From positions 37,445,982 through 37,509,981 of the forward strand of contig OY804583.1 in NCBI GenBank assembly GCA_963680875.1: 64,000 bases of DNA. Direction: 5' to 3'. A program made the position numbers and the translations under genes. Source of the stretch: Bathymodiolus brooksi. Taxonomy: Eukaryota; Mollusca; Bivalvia; Mytilida; Modiolidae. Under the pieces are notes generated by a model. It was given only the letters and a program-made list of their open reading frames with translations. It was not told where the DNA came from and did not search any database. Below are positions 47,001 to 60,200 of the stretch, in pieces; within the stretch, counting starts at the first letter, position 1; each line of letters starts with the position of its first letter.

Positions 47001-50000
47001 GGGTTTAACTAGTTTTATTGACCTAAAGCTCCCCTCTTAGTGAAACACTGCGTTCATAGAAGTGCTTCCCACATGTGACTTCATTAAAAAGTGGCTGGGT
47101 TTAACTAGTTTTATTGACCTAAAGCTCCCCTCTAGGTGAAACACTGCATTCATAGAAGTGCTTCCCACATGTGACTTCAATAAAAAGTGGCTGGGTTTAA
47201 CTAGTTTTATTGACCTAAAGCTCCCCTCTTATTGAAACACTGCATTCATAGAAGTGCTTCCCACATGTGACTTCAATAAAAGGTGGCTGGGTTTAACTAG
47301 TTTTATTGACCTAAAAGCTCCCCTCTAGGTGAAACACTGCATTCATAGAAGTGCTTCCCACATGTGACTTCAATAAAAAGTGGCTGGGTTTAACTAGTTT
47401 TATTGACCTAAAGCACCCCTCTTAGTGAAACACTGCGTTCATAGAAGTGCTTCCCACATGTGACTTCAATAAAAAGTGGCAGGGTTTAACTAGTTTTATT
47501 GACCTAAAGCTCCCTCTTAGTGAAACACTGCATTCATAGAAGTGCTTCCCACATGTGACTTCAATAAAAAGTGGCTGGGTTTAACTAGTTTTATTAGCCT
47601 AAAGCTCCCCTCTTAGTGAAACACTGCGTTCATAGAAGTGCTTCCCACATGCGACTTCAATAAAAAGTGGCTGGGTTTAACTAGTTTTATTGTCCTAAAG
47701 CTCCCCTCTTAGTGAAACACTGCGTTCATAGAAGTGTTTCTTACATGTGACTTCAATAAAAAGTGGTTGGGTTTAACTAGTTTTATTGACCTAAAGCTGC
47801 CCTCTTAGTGAAACACTGTGTTCATAGAAGTGATTCCCTAATGTGACTTCAATAAAAAGTGGCTGGGTTTAACTAGTTTTATTGACCTAAAGCTCCTCTC
47901 TTAGTGAAACACTGCATTCATAGAAGTGCTTCCCACATGTGACTTCAATAACAAGTGGCTGGGATTAACTAGTTTTATTAGCCTAAAGCTCCCCTCTTAG
48001 TGAAACACTGCATTCATAGAAGTGCTTCCCACATGTGACTTCAATAAAAAGTGGCTGGGTTTAACTAGTTTTATTGACCTAAAGCTCCCCTCTTAGTGAA
48101 ACACTGCGTTCATAGAAGTGCTTCCCACATGTGACTTCAATAAAAAGTGGCTGGGTTTAACTAGTTTTATTGACCTAAAGCTCCCCTCTTAGTGAAACAC
48201 TGCGTTCATAGAAGTGCTTCCCACATGTGACTTCATTAAAAAGTGGCTGGGTTTAACTAGTTTTATTGACCTAAAGCTCCCCTCTAGGTGAAACACTGCA
48301 TTCATAGAAGTGCTTCCCACATGTGACTTCAATAAAAAGTGGCTGGGTTTAACTAGTTTTATTGACCTAAAGCTCCCCTCTTATTGAAACACTGCATTCA
48401 TAGAAGTGCTTCCCACATGTGACTTCAATAAAAGGTGGCTGGGTTTAACTAGTTTTATTGACCTAAAAGCTCCCCTCTAGGTGAAACACTGCATTCATAG
48501 AAGTGCTTCCCACATGTGACTTCAATAAAAAGTGGCTGGTTTTAACTAGTTTTATTGACCTAAAGCACCCCTCTTAGTGAAACACTGCGTTCATAGAAGT
48601 GCTTCCCACATGTGACTTCAATAAAAAGTGGCTGGGTTTAACTAGTTTTATTGACCTAAAGCTCCCCTCTTAGTGAAACACTGCGTTCATAGAAGTGCTT
48701 CCCACATGTGACTTCATTAAAAAGTGTCTGGGTTTAACTAGTTTTATTGACCTAAAGCTCCACTCTTAGTGAAACACTGCATTCATAGAAGTGCTTCCCA
48801 CATGTGACTTCAATAAAAAGTGGCTGGGTTTAACTAGTTTTATTGACCTAAAGCTCCCCTCTTAGTGAAACACTGCGTTCATAGAAGGTGCTTCCCACAT
48901 GTGACTTCATTAAAAAGTGGCTGGGTTTAACTAGTTTTATTGACCTAAAGCTCCCCTCTAAGTGAAACACTGCGTTCATAGAAGTACTTCCCACATGTAA
49001 CTTCAATAAAAAGTGGCTGGGTTTAACTAGTTTTATTGACCTAAAGCTCCCCTCTTATTGAAACACTGCATTCATAGAAGTGCTTCCCACACTTGACTTC
49101 AATAAAAGGTGGCTGGGTTTAACTAGTTTTATTGACCTAAAAGCTCCCCTCTAGGTGAAACACTGCATTCATAGAAGTGCTTCCCACATGTGACTTCAAT
49201 AAAAAGTGTCTGGGTTTAACTAGTTTTATTGACCTAAAGCACCCCTCTTAGTGAAACACTGCGGTCATAGAAGTGCTTCCCACATGTGACTTCAATAAAA
49301 AGTGGCTGGGTTTAACTAGTTTTATTGACCTAAAGCTCCCTCTTAGTGAAACATTGCATTCATAGAAGTGCTTCCCACATGTGACTTCAATAAAAAGTGG
49401 CTGGGTTTAACTAGTTTTATTAGCCTAAAGCTCCCCTCTTAGTGAAACACTGCGTTCATAGAAGTGCTTCCCACATGTGACTTCAATAAAATGTGGCTGG
49501 GTTTAACTAGTTTTATTGACCTAAAGCTCCCCTCTTAGTGAAACACTGCGTTCATAGAAGTGCTTCCCACATGTGACTTCAATAAAAAGTGGCTGGGTTT
49601 AACTAGTTTTATTGACCTAAAGCTGCCCTCTTAGTGAAACACTGTGTTCATAGAAGTGATTCCCACATGTGACTTCAATAAAAAGTGGCTGGGTTTAACT
49701 AGTTTTATTGACCTAAAGCTCCTCTCTTAGTGAAACACTGCATTCATAGAAGTGCTTCCCACATGTGACTTCAATAACAAGTGGCTGGGTTTAACTAGTT
49801 TTATTAGCCTAAAGCTCCCCTCTTAGTAAAACACTGCGTTCATAGAAGTGCTTCCCACATGTGACTTCAATAAAAAGTGGCTGGGTTTAACTAGTTTTAT
49901 TGACCTAAAGCTCCCCTCTTAGTGAAACACTGTATTCATAGAAGTGCTTCCCACATGGGACTTCAATAAAAAGTGGCTGGGTTTAACTAGTTTTATTGAC

Positions 50001-52677
50001 CTAAAGCTCCCCTCTAGGTGAAACACTGCATTCATAGAAGTGCTTCCCACATGTGACTTCAATAAAAAGTGGCTGGGTTTAACTAATTTTATTGACCTAA
50101 AGCTCCCCTCTTAGTGAAACACTGCATTCATAGAAGTGCTTCCCACATGTGACTTCAATAACAAGTGGCTGGGTTTAACTAGTTTTATTGACCTAAAGCT
50201 CCCCTCTTAGTGAAACACTGCGTTCATAGAAGTGCTTCCCACATGTGACTTCAATAAAAAGTGGCTGGGTTTAACTAGTTTTATTGACCTAAAGCTCCCC
50301 TCTTAGTGAAACACTGCGTTCATAGAAGTGCTTCCCACATGTGACTTCAATAAAAAGTGGCTGGGTTTAACTAGTTTTATTGACCTAAAGCTCCCCTCTT
50401 AGTGAAACACTGCGTTCATAGAAGTGCTTCCCACGTGTGACTTCAATAAAAAGTGGCTGGGTTTAACTAGTTTTATTGACCTAAAGCTGCCCTCTAGGTG
50501 AAACACTGTGTTCATAGAAGTGCTTCCCACATGTGACTTCAATAAAAAGTGGCTGGGTTTAACTAGTTTTATTGACCTAAAGCTCCCCTCTTATTGAAAC
50601 ACTGCATTCATAGAAGTGCTTCCCACATGTGACTTCAATAAAAAGTGGCTGGGTTTAACTAGTTTTATTGACCTAAAGCACCCCTCTTAGTGAAACACTG
50701 CGTTCATAGAAGTGCTTCCCATATCTGACTTCAATAACAAGTGGCTGGGTTTAACTAGTTTTATTAGCCTAACGCTCCCCTCTTAGTGAAACACTGCATT
50801 CATAGAAGTGCTTCCCACATGTGACTTCAATAAAAAGTGGCTGGGTTTAACTAGTTTTATTGACCTAACGCTCCCCTCTTAGTGAAACACTGCGTTCATA
50901 GAAGTGCTTCCCACATGTGACTTCAATAAAAAGTGGCTGGGTTTAACTAGTTTTATTGACCTAAAGCTCCCCTCTTAGTGAAACACTGCGTTCATAGAAG
51001 TGCTTCCCACATGTGACTTCATTAAAAAGTGGCTGGGTTTAACTAGTTTTATTGACCTAAAGCTCCCCTCTTATTGAAAAACTGCATTCATAGAAGTGCT
51101 TCCCACATGCGACTTCAATAAAAGGTGGCTGGGTTTAACTAGTTTTATTGACCTAAAAGCTCCCCTCTTAGTGAAACACTGCATTCATAGAAGTGCTTCC
51201 CACATGTGACTTCAATAAAAAGTGGCTGGGTTTAACTAGTTTTATTGACCTAAAGCTCCACTCTTAGTGAAACACTGCATTCATAGAAGTGCTTCCCACA
51301 TCTGATTTCAATAAAAAGTGGCTGGGTTTAGCTAGTTTTATTGACCTAAAGCTCCCTCTTAGTGAAACACTGCATTCATAGAGGGGCTTCCCACATGTGA
51401 CTTCAATAATAAGTGGCTGGGTTTAACTAGTTTTATTAGCCTAAAGCTCCCCTCTTAGTGAAACACTGCATTCATAGAAGTGCTTCCCACATGTGACTTC
51501 AATAAAAAGTGGCTGGGTTTAACTAGTTTTATTGACCTAAAGCTCCCCTCTTAGTGAAACTCTGCGTTCATAGAAGTGCTTCCCACATGTGACTTCAATA
51601 AAAAGTGGCTGGGTTTAACTAGTTTTATTGACCTAAAGCTGCCCTCTTAGTGAAACACTGCGTTCATAGAAGTGCTTCCCACATGTGACTTCAATAAAAA
51701 GTGGCTGGGTTTAACTAGTTTTATTGACCTAAAGCTGCCTTCTAGGTGAAACACTGTGTTCATAGAAGTGCTTCCCACATGTGACTTCAATAAAAAGTGG
51801 CTAGGTTTAACTAGTTTTATTGACCTAAAGCTCCCCTCTTATTGAAACACTGCGTTCATAGAAGTGCTTCCCACATGTGACTTCAATAAAAAGTGGCTGG
51901 GTTTAACTAGTTTTATTGACCTAAAAGCTCCCCTCTAGGTGAAACACTGCATTCATAGAAGTGCTTCCCACATGTGACTTCAATAAAAAGTGGCTGGGTT
52001 TAACTAGTTTTATTGACCTAAAGCACCCCTCTTAGTGAAACACTGCGTTCATAGAAGTGCTTCCCATATGTGACTTCAATAACAAGTGGCTGGGTTTAAC
52101 TAGTTTTATTAGCCTAAAGCTCCCCTCTTAGTGAAACACTGCGTTCATAGAAGTGCTTCCCACATGTGACTTCAATAAAAAGTGGCTGGGTTTAACTAAT
52201 TTTATTGACCTAACGCTCCCCTCTTAGTGAAACACTGCGTTCATAGAAGTGCTTCCCACATGTGACTTCAATAAAAAGTGGCTGGGTTTAACTAGTTTTA
52301 TTGACCTAAAGCTCCCCTCTTATTGAAACACTGCATTCATAGAAGTGCTTCCCACATGCGACTTCAATAAAAGGTGGCTGGGTTTAACTAGTTTTATTGA
52401 CCTAAAAGCTCCCCTCTTAGTGAAACACTGCATTCATAGAAGTGCTTCCCACATGTGACTTCAATAAAAAGTGGCTGGGTTTAACTAGTTTTATTGACCT
52501 AAAGCTCCACTCTTAGTGAAACACTGCATTCATAGAAGTGCTTCCCACATCTGATTTCAATAAAAAGTGGCTGGGTTTAGCTAGTTTTATTGACCTAAAG
52601 CTCCCTCTTAGTGAAACACTGCATTCATAGAGGGGCTTCCCACATGTGACTTCAATAAAAAGTGGCTGGGTTTAACT
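34324..52677 (+). repeat. Tandem duplication of a ~9.7-kb satellite block, junction near 44,030
   Basis: Copy 1 is about 34,324-44,030 and copy 2 about 44,030-52,677. The early part of copy 2 matches at offset 9,706 (GGATTT 34989 and 44695), the middle at 8,838 (GAAGTACTTCC 36881 and 45719), the rest at 8,647 (ATTGTCC 39042 and 47689; ACACTTG 40442 and 49089; TTATTGAAAAACTG 42424 and 51071). So copy 2 lost about nine and then about two monomers. Similarity stops at 52,677, exactly 8,647 after the junction. Confidence 0.85.
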
Positions 52678-52779
52678 AGTTTTATTGACCTAACGCTCCC
52701 GTCTTAGTGAAACACTGCGTTCATAGAAGTGCTTCCCACATGTGACTTCAATAAAAAGTGGTTAACTAGTTTTATTGAC

Positions 52780-54320
52780 CTAAAGCTCCCCTCTTAGTGA
52801 AACACTGTATTCATAGAAGTGCTTCCCACATGTGACTTCAATAAAAAGTGGCTGGGTTTAACTAGTTTTATTGACCTAAAGCACCCCTCTTAGTGAAACA
52901 CTGCGTTCATAGAAGTGCTTCCCATATGTGACTTCAATAACAAGTGGCTGGGTTTAACTAGTTTTATTAGCCTAAAGCTCCCCTCTTAGTGAAACACTGC
53001 ATTCATAGAAGTGCTTCCCACATGTGACTTCAATAAAAAGTGGCTGGGTTTAACTAGTTTTATTGACCTAACGCTCCCCTCTTAGTGAAACACTGCGTTC
53101 ATAGAAGTGCTTCCCACATGTGACTTCAATAAAAAGTGGCTGGGTTTAACTAGTTTTATTGACCTAAAGCTCCCCTCTTAGTGAAACACTGCGTTCATAG
53201 AAGTGCTTCCCACATGTGACTTCATTAAAAGTGGCTGGGTTTAACTAGTTTTATTGACCTAAAGCTCCCCTCTAGGTGAAACACTGCGTTCATAGAAGTG
53301 CTTCCCACATGTGACTTCAATAAAAAGTGGCTGGGTTTAACTAGTTTTATTGACCTAAAGCTCCCCTCTTATTGAAACACTGCATTCATAGAAGTGCTTC
53401 CCACATGCGACTTCAATAACAAGAGGCTGGGTTTAACTAGTTTTATTGACCTAAAAGCTCCCCTCTAGGTGAAACACTGCATTCATAGAAGTGCTTCCCA
53501 CATGTGACTTCAATAAAAAGTGGCTGGGTTTAACTAGTTTTATTGACCTAAAGCTCCCCTCTTAGTGAAACACTGTATTCATAGAAGTGCTTCCCACATG
53601 TGACTTCAATAAAAAGTGGCTGGGTTTAACTAGTTTTATTGACCTAAAGCACCCCTCTTAGTGAAACACTGCGTTCATAGAAGTGCTTCCCATATGTGAC
53701 TTCAATAACAAGTGGCTGGGTTTAACTAGTTTTATTAGCCTAAAGCTCCCCTCTTAGTGAAACACTGCATTCATAGAAGTGCTTCCCACATGTGACTTCA
53801 ATAAAAAGTGGCTGGGTTTAACTAGTTTTATTGACCTAACGCTCCCCTCTTAGTGAAACACTGCGTTCATAGAAGTGCTTCCCACATGTGACTTCAATAA
53901 AAAGTGGCTGGGTTTAACTAGTTTTATTGACCTAAAGCTCCCCTCTTAGTGAAACACTGCGTTCATAGAAGTGCTTCCCACATGTGACTTCATTAAAAGT
54001 GGCTGGGTTTAACTAGTTTTATTGACCTAAAGCTCCCCTCTAGGTGAAACACTGCGTTCATAGAAGTGCTTCCCACATGTGACTTCAATAAAAAGTGGCT
54101 GGGTTTAACTAGTTTTATTGACCTAAAGCTCCCCTCTTATTGAAACACTGCATTCATAGAAGTGCTTCCCACATGCTACTTCAATAACAAGAGGCTGGGT
54201 TTAACTAGTTTTATTGACCTAAAAGCTCCCCTATAGGTGAAACACTGCATTCATAGAAGTGCTTCCCACATGTGACTTCAATAAAAAGTGGCTGGGTTTA
54301 ACTAGTTTTATTGACCTAAA
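52780..54320 (+). repeat. Tandem duplication of a 768-bp (8-monomer) block; third copy near 63.24 kb
   Basis: AAGCACCCC with the following CCCATATGTG occurs at 52881 and 53649 (offset 768). The ordered set GCGACTTCAATAACAAGAGG, TGTATTC, CACCCC/CATATG, ATTAGCC, ACGCTCC recurs at 63.3-63.9 kb (offset about 9,897). A unique 6-bp deletion (GTGGTTAACTAG) sits at the left edge near 52,760. Confidence 0.8.
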
Positions 54321-57262
54321 GCTCCACTCTTAGTGAAACACTGCATTCATAGAAGTGCTTCCCACATCTGATTTCAATAAAAAGTGGCTGGGTTTAGCTA
54401 GTTTTATTGACCTAAAGCTCCCTCTTAGTGAAACACTGCATTCATAGAGGGGTTTCCCACATGTGACTTCAATAAATAAAGTGGCTGGGTTTAACTAGTT
54501 TTATTGACCTAAAGCCCCCTTCTTAGTGAAACACTGCGTTCATAGAAGTGCTTCCCACATGTGACTTCAATAAAAAGTGGCTGGGTTTAACTAGTTTTAT
54601 TGACCTAACGCTCCCCTCTTAGTGAAACACTGCGTTTATAGAAGTGCTTCCCACATGTGACTTCAATAAAAAGTGGCTGGGTTTAACTAGTTTTATTGAC
54701 CTAAAGCTCCCCTCTTAGTGAAACACTTTATTCATAGAAGTGCTTCCCACATGTGACTTCAATAAAAGGTGGCTGGGTTTAACTAGTTTTATTGACCTAA
54801 AGCTCCCCTCTAGGTGAAACACTGCATTCATAGAAGTGCTTCCCACATGTGACTTCAATAAAAAGTGGCTGGGTTTAACTAGTTTTATTGACCTAAAGAT
54901 CCCCTCTTAGTGAAACACTGCATTCATAGAAGTGCTTCCCACATGTGACTTCAATAAAAAGTGGCTGGGTTTAACTAGTTTTATTGACCTAAAGCTCCCC
55001 TCTTAGTGAAACACTGCGTTCGTAGAAGTGCTTCCCACATGTGACTTCATTAAAAGTGGCTGGGTTTAACTAGTTTTATTGACCTAAAGCTGCCCTATTA
55101 TTGAAACACTGCTTTCATAGAAGTGCTTCCCACATGTGACTTCAATAAAAAGTGGCTGGGTTTAACTAGTTTTATTGACCTAAAGCTTCCCTCTTAGTGA
55201 AACACTGCGTTCATAGAAGTGCTTCCCACATGTGACTTCATTAAAAAGTGGCTGAGTTTAACTAGTTTTATTGACCTAAAGCTCCCCTCTAGGTGAAACA
55301 CTGCGTTCATAGAAGTGCTTCCCCCATGTGACTTCAATAAAAAGTGGCTGGGTTTAACTAGTTTTATTGACCTAAAGCTCCCCTCTTATTGAAACACTGC
55401 ATTCATAGAAGTGCTTCCCACATGTGACTTCAATAAAAGATGGCTGGGTTTAACTAGTTTTATTGACCTAAAAGCTCCCCTCTAGGTGAAACACTGCATT
55501 CATAGAAGTGCTTCCCACATGTGACTTCAATAAAAAGTGGCTGGGTTTAACTAGTTTTATTGACCTAAAGCACCCCTCTTAGTGAAACACTGCGTTCATA
55601 GAAGTGCTTCCCATATGTGACTTCAATAAAAAGTGGCTGGGTTTAACTAGTTTTATTGACCTAAAGCTTCCTTCTTAGTGAAACACTGCATTCATAGAAG
55701 TGCTTCCCACATGTGACTTCAATAACAAGAGGCTGGGTTTAACTAGTTTTATTGACCTAAAAGCTCCCCTATAGGTGAAACACTGCATTCATAGAAGTGC
55801 TTCCCACATGTGACTTCAATAAAAAGTGGCTGGGTTTAACTAGTTTTATTGACCTAAAGCTCCACTCTTAGTGAAACACTGCATTCATAGAAGTGCTTCC
55901 CACATCTGATTTCAATAAAAAGTGGCTGGGTTTAGCTAGTTTTATTGACCTAAAGCTCCCTCTTAGTGAAACACTGCATTCATAGAGGGGTTTCCCACAT
56001 GTGACTTCAATAAATAAAGTGGCTGGGTTTAACTAGTTTTATTGACCTAAAGCCCCCCTCTTAGTGAAACACTGCGTTCATAGAAGTGCTTCCCACATGT
56101 GACTTCAATAAAAAGTGGCTGGGTTTAACTAGTTTTATTGACCTAACGCTCCCCTCTTAGTGAAACACTGCGTTTATAGAAGTGCTTCCCACATGTGACT
56201 TCAATAAAAAGTGGCTGGGTTTAACTAGTTTTATTGACCTAAAGCTCCCCTCTTAGTGAAACACTTTATTCATAGAAGTGCTTCCCACATGTGACTTCAA
56301 TAAAAGGTGGCTGGGTTTAACTAGTTTTATTGACCTAAAGCTCCCCTCTAGGTGAAACACTGCATTCATAGAAGTGCTTCCCACATGTGACTTCAATAAA
56401 AAGTGGCTGGGTTTAACTAGTTTTAATGACCTAAAGATCCCCTCTTAGTGAAACACTGCATTCATAGAAGTGCTTCCCACATGTGACTTCAATAAAAAGT
56501 GGCTGGGTTTAACTAGTTTTATTGACCTAAAGCTCCCCTCTTAGTGAAACACTGCGTTCGTAGAAGTGCTTCCCACATGTGACTTCATTAAAAGTGGCTG
56601 GGTTTAACTAGTTTTATTGACCTAAAGCTGCCCTATTATTGAAACACTGCTTTCATAGAAGTGCTTCCCACATGTGACTTCAATAAAAAGTGGCTGGGTT
56701 TAACTAGTTTTATTGACCTAAAGCTTCCCTCTTAGTGAAACACTGCGTTCATAGAAGTGCTTCCCACATGTGACTTCATTAAAAAGTGGCTGAGTTTAAC
56801 TAGTTTTATTGACCTAAAGCTCCCCTCTAGGTGAAACACTGCGTTCATAGAAGTGCTTCCCCCATGTGACTTCAATAAAAAGTGGCTGGGTTTAACTAGT
56901 TTTATTGACCTAAAGCTCCCCTCTTATTGAAACACTGCATTCATAGAAGTGCTTCCCACATGTGACTTCAATAAAAGATGGCTGGGTTTAACTAGTTTTA
57001 TTGACCTAAAAGCTCCCCTCTAGGTGAAACACTGCATTCATAGAAGTGCTTCCCACATGTGACTTCAATAAAAAGTGGCTGGGTTTAACTAGTTTTATTG
57101 ACCTAAAGCACCCCTCTTAGTGAAACACTGCGTTCATAGAAGTGCTTCCCATATGTGACTTCAATAAAAAGTGGCTGGGTTTAACTAGTTTTATTGACCT
57201 AAAGCTTCCTTCTTAGTGAAACACTGCATTCATAGAAGTGCTTCCCACATGTGACTTCAATA
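54180..57262 (+). repeat. Tandem duplication of a 1,538-bp (16-monomer) block, junction near 55,724
   Basis: CCCTATAGG 54233 and 55771, and TGCTTTCATAG 55111 and 56649, share the offset. The copies part at about 55,724 and 57,262. A further partial relationship at offset about 2,306 (24 monomers) links TGCTTTCATAG 56649 with 58955 and AAATCTCCCCTCATA near 57779 with 60085. Confidence 0.8.
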
Positions 57263-60200
57263 AAAAGTGGCTTTGTTTAACTAGTTTTATTAGCCTAAAG
57301 CTCCCCTCTTAGTTAAACACTGCATTCATAGAAGTGCTTCCCACATGTGACTTCAATAAAAAGTGGCTGGGTTTAACTAGTTTTATTGACCTAAAGCTGC
57401 CCTCTAGGTGAAACACTGTGTTCATAGAAGTGCTTCCCACATGTGACTTCAATAAAAAGTGGCTGGGTTTAACTAGTTTTATTTGCCTAAAGCTCCCCTC
57501 TTATTGAAACACTGCATTCATAGAAGTGCTTCCCACGTGTGACTTCAATAAAAGGTGGCTGGGTTTAACTAGTTTTATTGACCTAAAAGTTCCCCTCTAG
57601 GTGAAACACTGCATTCATAGAAGTGCTTCCCACATGTGACTTCAATAAAAAGTGGCTGGGTTTAACTAGTTTTATTGACCTAAAGCACCCCTCTTAGTGA
57701 AACACTGCGTTCATAGAAGTGCTTCCCATATGTGACTTCAATAACAAGTGGCTGGGTTTAACTAGTTTTATTAGCCTAAATCTCCCCTCATAGTGAAACA
57801 CTGCATTCATAGAAGTGCTTCCCACATGTGACTTCAATAAAAAGTGGCTGGGTTTAACTAGTTTTATTGACCTAAAGCTCCCCTCTTAGTGAAACACTGT
57901 ATTCATAGAAGTGCTTCCCACATGTGACTTCAATAAAAGGTGGCTGGGTTTAACTAGTTTTATTGACCTAAAGCTCCCCTCTAGGTGAAACACTGCATTC
58001 ATAGAAGTGCTTCCCACATGTGACTTCAATAAAAAGTGGCTGGGTTTAACTAGTTTTATTGACCTAAAGCTCCCCTCTTAGTGAAACACTGCATTCATAG
58101 AAGTGCTTCCCACATGTGACTTCAATAAAAAGTGGCTGGGTTTAACTAGTTTTATTGACCTAAAGCTCCCCTCTTAGTGAAACACTGCATTCATAGAAGT
58201 GCTTCCCACATGTGACTTCATTAAAAAGTGTCTGGGTTTAACTAGTTTTATTGACCTAAAGCTCCACTCTTAGTGAAACACTGCATTCATAGAAGTGCTT
58301 CCCACATGTGACTTCAATAAAAAGTGGCTGGGTTTAACTAGTTTTATTGACCTAAAGCTCCCCTCTTAGTGAAACACTGCGTTCATAGAAGTGCTTCCCA
58401 CATGTGACTTCATTAAAAAGTGGCTGGGTTTAACTAGTTTTATTGACCTAAAGCTCCCCTCTTAGTGAAACACTGCGTTCATAGAAGTGCTTCCCACATG
58501 TGACTTCAATAAAAAGTGGCTGGGTTTAACTAGTTTTATTGACCTAAAGCTCCCCTCTTATTGAAACACTGCATTCATAGAAGTGCTTCCCACATGCGAC
58601 TTCAATAAAAAGTGGCTGGGTTTAACTAGTTTTATTGACCTAAAAGCTCCCCTCTAGGTGAAACACTGCATTCATAGAAGTGCTTCCCACATGTGACTTC
58701 AATAAAAAGTGGCTGGGTTTAACTAGTTTTATTGACCTAAAGCACCCCTCTTAGTGAAACACTGCGTTCATAGAAGTGCTTCCCACATGTGACTTCAATA
58801 AAAAGTGGCTGGGTTTAACTAGTTTTATTGACCTAAAGCTCCCCTCTTAGTGAAACACTGCGTTCGTAGAAGTGCTTCCCACATGTGACTTCATTAAAAG
58901 TGGCTGGGTTTAACTAGTTTTATTGACCTAAAGCTGCCCTCTTATTGAAACACTGCTTTCATAGAAGTGCTTCCCACATGTGACTTCAATAAAAAGTAGC
59001 TGGGTTTAACTAGTTTTATTGACCTAAAGCTTCCCTCTTAGTGAAACACTGCGTTCATAGAAGTGCTTCCCACATGTGACTTCATTAAAAAGTGGCTGAG
59101 TTTAACTAGTTTTATTGACCTAAAGCTCCCCTCTAGGTGAAACACTGCGTTCATAGAAGTGCTTCCCACATGTGACTTCAATAAAAAGTGGCTGGGTTTA
59201 ACTAGTTTTATTGACCTAAAAGCTCCCCTCTAGGTGAAACACTGCATTCATAGAAGTGCTTCCCACATGTGACTTCAATAAAAAGTGGCTGGGTTTAACT
59301 AGTTTTATTGACCTAAAAGCTCCCCTCTAGGTGAAACACTGCATTCATAGAAGTGCTTCCCACATGTGACTTCAATAAAAAGTGGCTGGGTTTAACTAGT
59401 TTTATTGACCTAAAGCACCCCTCTTAGTGAAACACTGCGTTCATAGAAGTGCTTCCCATATGTGACTTCAATAAAAAGTGGCTGGGTTTAACTAGTTTTA
59501 TTGACCTAAAGCTTCCTTCTTAGTGAAACACTGCATTCATAGAAGTGCTTCCCACATGTGACTTCAATAAAAAGTGGCTGGGTTTAACTAGTTTTATTAG
59601 CCTAAAGCTCCCCTCTTAGTGAAACACTGCATTCATAGAAGTGCTTCCCACATGTGACTTCAATAAAAACTGGCTGGGTTTAACTAGTTTTATTGACCTA
59701 AAGCTGCCCTCTAGGTGAAACACTGTGTTCATAGAAGTGCTTCCCACATGTGACTTCAATAAAAAGTGGCTGGGTTTAACTAGTTTTATTGGCCTAAAGC
59801 TCCCCTCTTATTGAAACACTGCATTCATAGAAGTGCTTCCCACATGTGACTTCAATAAAAGGTGGCTGGGTTTAACTAGTTTTATTGACCTAAAAGTTCC
59901 CCTCTAGGTGAAACACTGCATTCATAGAAGTGTTTCCCACATGTGACTTCAATAAAAAGTGGCTGGGTTTAACTAGTTTTATTGACCTAAAGCACCCCTC
60001 TTAGTGAAACACTGCGTTCATAGAAGTGCTTCCCATATGTGACTTCAATAACAAGTGGCTGGGTTTAACTAGTTTTATTAGCCTAAATCTCCCCTCATAT
60101 TGAAACACTGCATTCATAGAAGTGCTTCCCACATGTGACTTCAATAAAAAGTGGCTGGGTTTAACTAGTTTTATTGACCTAACGCTCCCCTCTTAGTGAA

